Positions 39,352 to 43,293 of a stretch of 43,293 nt of DNA are shown here, in pieces. The notes beneath the pieces are model-generated. The model saw only the letters and a list, made by a program, of their open reading frames with translations. It had not been told where the DNA came from and did not search any database. The translations under genes and the position numbers were made by a program. Positions within the stretch are counted from its first letter, which is position 1. Each line of letters begins with the position of its first letter. The DNA comes from Micromonospora sp. CPCC 205371 (GTDB lineage: Bacteria; Actinomycetota; Actinomycetes; Mycobacteriales; Micromonosporaceae): NCBI RefSeq assembly GCF_026130045.1, contig NZ_JAIBNX010000045.1, forward strand, positions 3,426 through 46,718, given 5' to 3'.

Positions 39352-41598
39352 GTGAGACTGGGTGCCGTGAGTGGTGCGGTGCTCGAGGCGGTGCTGGAAC
39401 GCGTCACCTTCGCCAGCGAGGAGACCGGATACACGATCGCGCGGGTGGCCACCGGACGCGGTGGTGACCTGCTGACGGTCGTGGGTTCGCTGCTGGGTGT
39501 GCAGCCGGGGGAGAGCCTGCGGCTGGTGGGGCGGTGGACGTCGCATCCGCAGTACGGGCGGCAGTTCCAGGTCGACTCGTTCACCACCGTGTTGCCGGCC
39601 ACGATCCAGGGCATCGAGCGCTACCTCGGCTCCGGGCTGATCAAGGGGATCGGGCCGAAGATGGCCGCCCGGATCGTCGAGCACTTCGGCGTCGACACGC
39701 TCCAGGTCATCGAGGGCGAGCCGGGCCGGCTGGTGGAGGTACCGGGGCTCGGGCCGAAGCGCACCAAGATGATCGCCGACGCGTGGGAGGAACAGAAGGC
39801 GATCAAGGAGGTGATGGTCTTCCTGCAGGGCGTCGGGGTGTCGACGTCGCTGGCCGTGCGGATCTACAAGAAGTACGGCGACGCGTCGATCTCGGTCGTC
39901 AAGAACGAGCCGTACCGGCTCGCCTCGGACGTGTGGGGCATCGGGTTCAAGACCGCCGACACCATCGCCCAGGCGGTCGGCATCCCGCACGACAGCCCGC
40001 AGCGGGTCCAGGCTGGCATCCAGTACACGCTGTCGGAGGCGGCCGACGGCGGGCACTGCTACCTGCCGGAGCCGAACCTGCTAGCCGACGCGGCCGAGAT
40101 TCTCGGCGTACCGGCTGAGCTGGTGCGCCGGTGCCTGGAGGAGCTGGCCGGCGAAGAAGGCGTGGTGCGCCACGCCGTGCCGAATCCGACCAACGAAGGC
40201 GCCACGATCCCGGCGGTGTACCTGGTGCCGTTCGACCGGGCGGAGTCCAGCCTCGCGGGCAGCCTGCTGCGGCTGCTGGAGGGCCGCGACGACCGGATGC
40301 CGGCGTTCGCCACCGTCGACTGGGCCAAGGCCCTGGCGTGGCTGCGGGCCCGCACCGGCGCGGACCTTGCGCCCGAGCAGGAGCAGGCGGTGCGGCTGGC
40401 GCTGACCGCGAAGGTGGCGGTGCTGACCGGCGGCCCGGGCTGCGGCAAGTCGTTCACCGTCAAGTCGATCATCGCGCTGGCCGCGGCGAAGCGGGCGAAG
40501 ATCGTCCTCGCCGCGCCGACCGGCCGGGCGGCGAAGCGGATGACCGAGCTGACCGGCCACCCGGCTGCCACCGTGCACCGGCTGCTGCAACTACGACCGG
40601 GCGGCGACCCCACGTACGACCGCGACAACCCGATCGACGCGGACCTGGTCGTCGTGGACGAGGCGTCCATGCTCGACCTGATCCTGGCCAACAAGCTGGT
40701 CAAGGCGATACCGAGGGGCGCGCACCTGCTGCTGGTCGGCGACGTGGACCAGCTGCCGTCGGTCGGCGCGGGCGAGGTGCTGCGCGACGTGCTCGCCGCC
40801 GAGCACATTCCGCGGGTACGCCTGACGAAGATCTTCCGCCAGGCGCAGGAGTCGGGTGTCGTGGTCAACGCCCACCGGATCAACGCCGGCCAGCCGCCCG
40901 AGCTCAAGGCGTACCCGGACTTCTTCCACTTCCCGGTCGACGAGCCGGAAGCGGCCGCGGAGCTGGTCGTCGACGTGGTGGCCCGGCGCATCCCGCGCAA
41001 GTTCGGCATCCGGCCGCGCGACATCCAGGTGCTCACCCCGATGCACCGCGGGCCGGCCGGTGCCGGCAGCCTCAACCTGGCGCTGCAGCAGGCCCTCGCG
41101 CCGCAGCGGGAGGGCGCGCCGGAGCGGCGGCACGGCGCCCGGGTGTTCCGGATCGGCGACAAGGTCATCCAGATCCGTAACAACTACGACAAGGGCCAGG
41201 CCGGGGTCTTCAACGGCACGGTCGGCGTCGTCACCGCCCTGTCCGGCGAAGACCGGCAGCTCACGGTCCGCACCGACGAGGACGAGGACATCGAGTACGA
41301 CTTCGACGAACTCGACGAGCTGCAGCACGCGTACGCGATCACCGTGCACCGCTCGCAGGGCTCGGAGTACCCGGCGGTGGTGGTGCCGGTGACCATGGGC
41401 TCGTACATGATGCTGCAACGCAACCTGCTCTACACCGCCGTCACCCGTGCCAAGAAACTCGTCGTGCTGGTCGGCTCTCGCAAGGCCCTTGCGATCGCGG
41501 TGCGTACCGCGGGCACCGGCCGCCGCTACACCGCACTGACCCACCGGCTCACCAGCGGCGCAGCGCCCTCAGCGGTTACCGAACGCCGCGAGTTGTAG
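39352..41598 (+). CDS. recD2: RecD2-type ATP-dependent DNA helicase
   Basis: A 748-residue superfamily 1B 5'-3' helicase of the RecD2 (RecD-like) type, found where RecBC is absent. Order of features: an N-terminal OB-like and helix-hairpin-helix part (GSGLIKGIGPKMAARIVEHFG, VEVPGLGPKRTKMIADAWEEQ), a wedge region, Walker A GGPGCGKS, VVVDEASMLD (Walker B), LLLVGDVDQLPSVGAGEVL, RLTKIFRQAQES, and the C-terminal motif VI ITVHRSQGSEYPAVVVPV and YTAVTRAKKLVVLVG. It helps replication-fork and double-strand-break repair. Start GTG at 39352; the GTG at 39367 (SGAVLEAVLERVTF) is an alternative. Its last 30 bp overlap the convergent gene at 41569. Confidence 0.95.
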   Translation: MRLGAVSGAVLEAVLERVTFASEETGYTIARVATGRGGDLLTVVGSLLGVQPGESLRLVGRWTSHPQYGRQFQVDSFTTVLPATIQGIERYLGSGLIKGIGPKMAARIVEHFGVDTLQVIEGEPGRLVEVPGLGPKRTKMIADAWEEQKAIKEVMVFLQGVGVSTSLAVRIYKKYGDASISVVKNEPYRLASDVWGIGFKTADTIAQAVGIPHDSPQRVQAGIQYTLSEAADGGHCYLPEPNLLADAAEILGVPAELVRRCLEELAGEEGVVRHAVPNPTNEGATIPAVYLVPFDRAESSLAGSLLRLLEGRDDRMPAFATVDWAKALAWLRARTGADLAPEQEQAVRLALTAKVAVLTGGPGCGKSFTVKSIIALAAAKRAKIVLAAPTGRAAKRMTELTGHPAATVHRLLQLRPGGDPTYDRDNPIDADLVVVDEASMLDLILANKLVKAIPRGAHLLLVGDVDQLPSVGAGEVLRDVLAAEHIPRVRLTKIFRQAQESGVVVNAHRINAGQPPELKAYPDFFHFPVDEPEAAAELVVDVVARRIPRKFGIRPRDIQVLTPMHRGPAGAGSLNLALQQALAPQREGAPERRHGARVFRIGDKVIQIRNNYDKGQAGVFNGTVGVVTALSGEDRQLTVRTDEDEDIEYDFDELDELQHAYAITVHRSQGSEYPAVVVPVTMGSYMMLQRNLLYTAVTRAKKLVVLVGSRKALAIAVRTAGTGRRYTALTHRLTSGAAPSAVTERREL

Positions 41599-43110
41599 GC
41601 AGCTGGTCTTCTGGCCGGGCAGGGTCGGCGCGGCCGGTCTGGCGGTCGAGGCGAGCTCTACCACCCAGACGATGCCGTGGTGAAACTGGCGACGCTCGAG
41701 GATCTGGCCCTGCTCGGCGAGGCGGGACTCCAGCACGGCGGGGGCGGCGGGGTTGGTGCGGATGCCCGAGTAGGCCAGGACGCGGCGGTGGCCGGCGAGG
41801 CCTTGAGGCAGCTCGTCTGGGGTGCAGGCGGGCCCCGGCGTGACCGCGCGGACGAACCAGCCGGGGCGCAGCTCGCCCATGCTGGCGTACCACCGCAGGC
41901 CGGGTATGGACGAGATGGTGACCAGCACCAGGTCGCCCGGCTGGCGGTGCGCCTTGATCCACGCCATGGCGGCGCGGTCGTCGACACCATCCACTGTGGC
42001 CGGAGGGTGCGCCGCGTACCGGATCTGCGGCGGGAACGCGGACCAGGCGCCGACCGCCACCACGAGCAGCGCGGCGATGGCCGGGATCAGCGCGCGGCCG
42101 CGCAGCGCCGCGATGGCCTCGACCGCGGCGGCGACCGCCAGAAACAGTGCCGGCAGGAGCCAGATCGCCAGCCGGCTGGCCAGCGGTACGGTGTGCGCCG
42201 CACCGAGGACGACGGCGGTGGCCAGCGGCGCGGCAAGCAGTAGACCGATCGCGGTGCGGCGGACGAGGAGCATCGCCAGCCCGGCCAGCACCAATACCCA
42301 GAAGCCGGTGGTCACCGGGCCGCGCGGCAGCGACAGCGGGTCGACGCCCAGCCCGGCCGGCCGGTCGGCGAGCCACGACCACAGGTTACCGTTCGGGAAG
42401 CCGCCGCGCGCCTGCCACCACGGTTTCAAATGTGGCTCGCCGGTCGTGTAACGCAGGGCCACCAGGTAGTGCAGCGCGGTGGCGGCTAGCCAGGCGAGAC
42501 CGAGCAGCGACGCGCGCAGCGCCGCCCGCCAGCCCTGGCGCCGCAGCACGGTGCCGACCAGTACGGCGGCCAGGCCGGGCGTGACCAGGATGGCGTCCAT
42601 GCTCAGCCACGAAGCCGCGGCCGCCGCGACCCACCACACCGGCATCCGCCGCTGGTCATCGAGCACCCACGCCGCCAGGACCAGCAGCGCCAGCGCGCAG
42701 AACGCGTCGGTCGAGTACTGCTTGAGCTCGGCGGCGTACCGGACCAGCGCGGGCGCAAGGCCGAACAGCAGGCCCGCCGCCACCGCGCCGACCGGGCCCA
42801 GCCAGCGCCGGGCCACCAGCCACACGACCGCGAGCGTGGCCACGCCGAACACCAGCGGCAGCAGCCGCAGTACCCGTTCGTCGGTACCGAGAACGAGCAC
42901 GATGGCACGCTGCACCGCCAGCCAGCCCAGCGGTGCGCTCTGGTGGTGCATCAGGGAGCCGGTCAGCTCCCGGAACCCGTTGTCGCGCAGATTGATCGCG
43001 ATCATCTGCTCGTCGAGCCACAGTGGACGATCATGGCCCCAGAGAAAGACCTGGGCCGTCGCGCCCGCCACGAGCGGCACGAGAGCCAGGTCGCCCCAGC
43101 GCCAGGTCAC
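41569..43110 (-). CDS. GT39/PMT-like integral membrane glycosyltransferase
   Basis: A 513-residue multi-pass membrane protein. The first external loop has GHDRPLWLDEQMIAINLRDNG, the acidic pair of the PMT/ArnT (GT-C) superfamily that acts as the catalytic site on a polyprenyl-phosphate sugar donor. About 10 helices follow (VAAGLLFGLAPALVRYAA, ALALLVLAAWVL, TPGLAAVLVGTVL, LLGLAWLAATALHYLVAL and others), then a soluble C-terminal domain of about 130 residues. The GTG start overlaps the stop of the upstream glycosyltransferase gene (GTGA). With that GT2-type protein, which would make the polyprenyl-phosphate sugar, it forms a two-gene unit for adding a sugar to a cell-envelope acceptor. Confidence 0.85.
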   Translation of the reverse strand: MTWRWGDLALVPLVAGATAQVFLWGHDRPLWLDEQMIAINLRDNGFRELTGSLMHHQSAPLGWLAVQRAIVLVLGTDERVLRLLPLVFGVATLAVVWLVARRWLGPVGAVAAGLLFGLAPALVRYAAELKQYSTDAFCALALLVLAAWVLDDQRRMPVWWVAAAAASWLSMDAILVTPGLAAVLVGTVLRRQGWRAALRASLLGLAWLAATALHYLVALRYTTGEPHLKPWWQARGGFPNGNLWSWLADRPAGLGVDPLSLPRGPVTTGFWVLVLAGLAMLLVRRTAIGLLLAAPLATAVVLGAAHTVPLASRLAIWLLPALFLAVAAAVEAIAALRGRALIPAIAALLVVAVGAWSAFPPQIRYAAHPPATVDGVDDRAAMAWIKAHRQPGDLVLVTISSIPGLRWYASMGELRPGWFVRAVTPGPACTPDELPQGLAGHRRVLAYSGIRTNPAAPAVLESRLAEQGQILERRQFHHGIVWVVELASTARPAAPTLPGQKTSCLQLAAFGNR

Positions 43111-43293
43111 CGCGGCACTCGGCGGGCCCGCTCGCGGCCGAGGATGAACAACGCCTCCACGCCATCCCGCCAGGTGATCTTCTTGCCCTCTTCGCGCCCC
43201 CGCGCCCAGTAGCTGATCGGTACCTCGAACGGGCGGATGCGGCGGCGCAGCAGCTTGCCGGTGACCTCCGCCTCCATGCCGAAGCCGCGGGAC
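43107..43293 (-). CDS. GT2 glycosyltransferase (5' end outside window)
   Basis: Only the last 61 residues are in the window: SRGFGMEAEVTGKLLRRRIRPFEVPISYWARGREEGKKITWRDGVEALFILGRERARRVPR. The GFGMEAEVT motif, the EVPISY(W) element and GKKITWRDGVEAL are characteristic of dolichol/polyprenyl-phosphate sugar synthase-like GT2 enzymes, where this part lies next to the active site. The enzyme would charge a polyprenyl phosphate with a hexose for the GT39-like protein that follows by a GTGA overlap. The sugar is not determinable here. Confidence 0.85.
   Translation of the reverse strand, partial: SRGFGMEAEVTGKLLRRRIRPFEVPISYWARGREEGKKITWRDGVEALFILGRERARRVPR

Noticed and set aside
1-43293. tRNA, rRNA or CRISPR features
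   Set aside because: No cloverleaf with a TTCGAAT-type loop, no rRNA-like segment and no regularly spaced repeats were seen in either strand.

Overview
This is a GC-rich (about 70% by eye) actinobacterial chromosome segment. GTG and TTG starts are common, third codon positions are GC-rich, and the proteins are actinobacterial in type: a HelR-like RNA polymerase motor, an Rv2466c-type DsbA protein, a deazaflavin-type nitroreductase, a 13E12 DUF222-HNH protein, a DUF1707 protein and secreted CAZymes with CBM13 and CBM2 modules. The mix suggests Micromonosporaceae or a close relative; the genus cannot be fixed from sequence reading alone. I saw no tRNA, rRNA, CRISPR array or intact transposase.

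Layout. 1-6980: a leftward gene set, DHA2-type MFS exporter, HelR-like motor, unknown/2H-like protein, GT4 glycosyltransferase and (after a gap) a TOPRIM protein. It is headed by a 19-bp element at 6905-6923 that matches the rifamycin-associated element (RAE) as I remember it at 18 of 19 positions. This is the most striking system here: an apparent rifamycin-responsive resistance operon combining efflux with RNA polymerase protection, followed by genes not normally linked to that response. 7.0-12.6 kb: housekeeping and hypothetical genes (frameshifted membrane protein, SUKH-like protein, DsbA-like protein, DUF3500, Tat-secreted phosphoesterase, membrane protein). 12.7-18.7 kb: a secreted CBM13-GH62 arabinofuranosidase behind a LacI-type operator, a DUF1707 protein antisense to its end, an ECF sigma factor with a translationally coupled membrane partner, and a secreted M19-like amidohydrolase.

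18.7-26 kb: a patchwork of small enzymes (deazaflavin nitroreductase, VOC, two RibD/DHFR-like proteins, HNH protein) and clear decay scars: a MocR DNA-binding remnant fused to a lectin-like tail, and an HxlR regulator and hemerythrin gene joined head to head with both 5' ends missing, next to a truncated SnoaL-like gene. 26-30.8 kb: an ABC exporter of the FtsX/MacB type with its PadR regulator and a large palindromic operator shared with a divergent SemiSWEET gene.

30.8-36.3 kb: a tightly overlapping peptide/nickel-type ABC importer operon (lipoprotein, two permeases, a double ATPase, a GNAT acetyltransferase) behind a probably leaderless promoter with a Zur/Fur-like box, suggesting metal-chelate uptake. 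36.4-38.8 kb: a secreted hypothetical and a secreted CBM2-bearing metzincin protease with a near-perfect CebR-type box at its 5' end. 38.8-43.3 kb: a frameshifted helix-hairpin-helix gene, a RecD2 helicase and two genes of a membrane glycosylation pair (GT39-like and partial GT2). Neighbouring convergent genes often overlap at their 3' ends.
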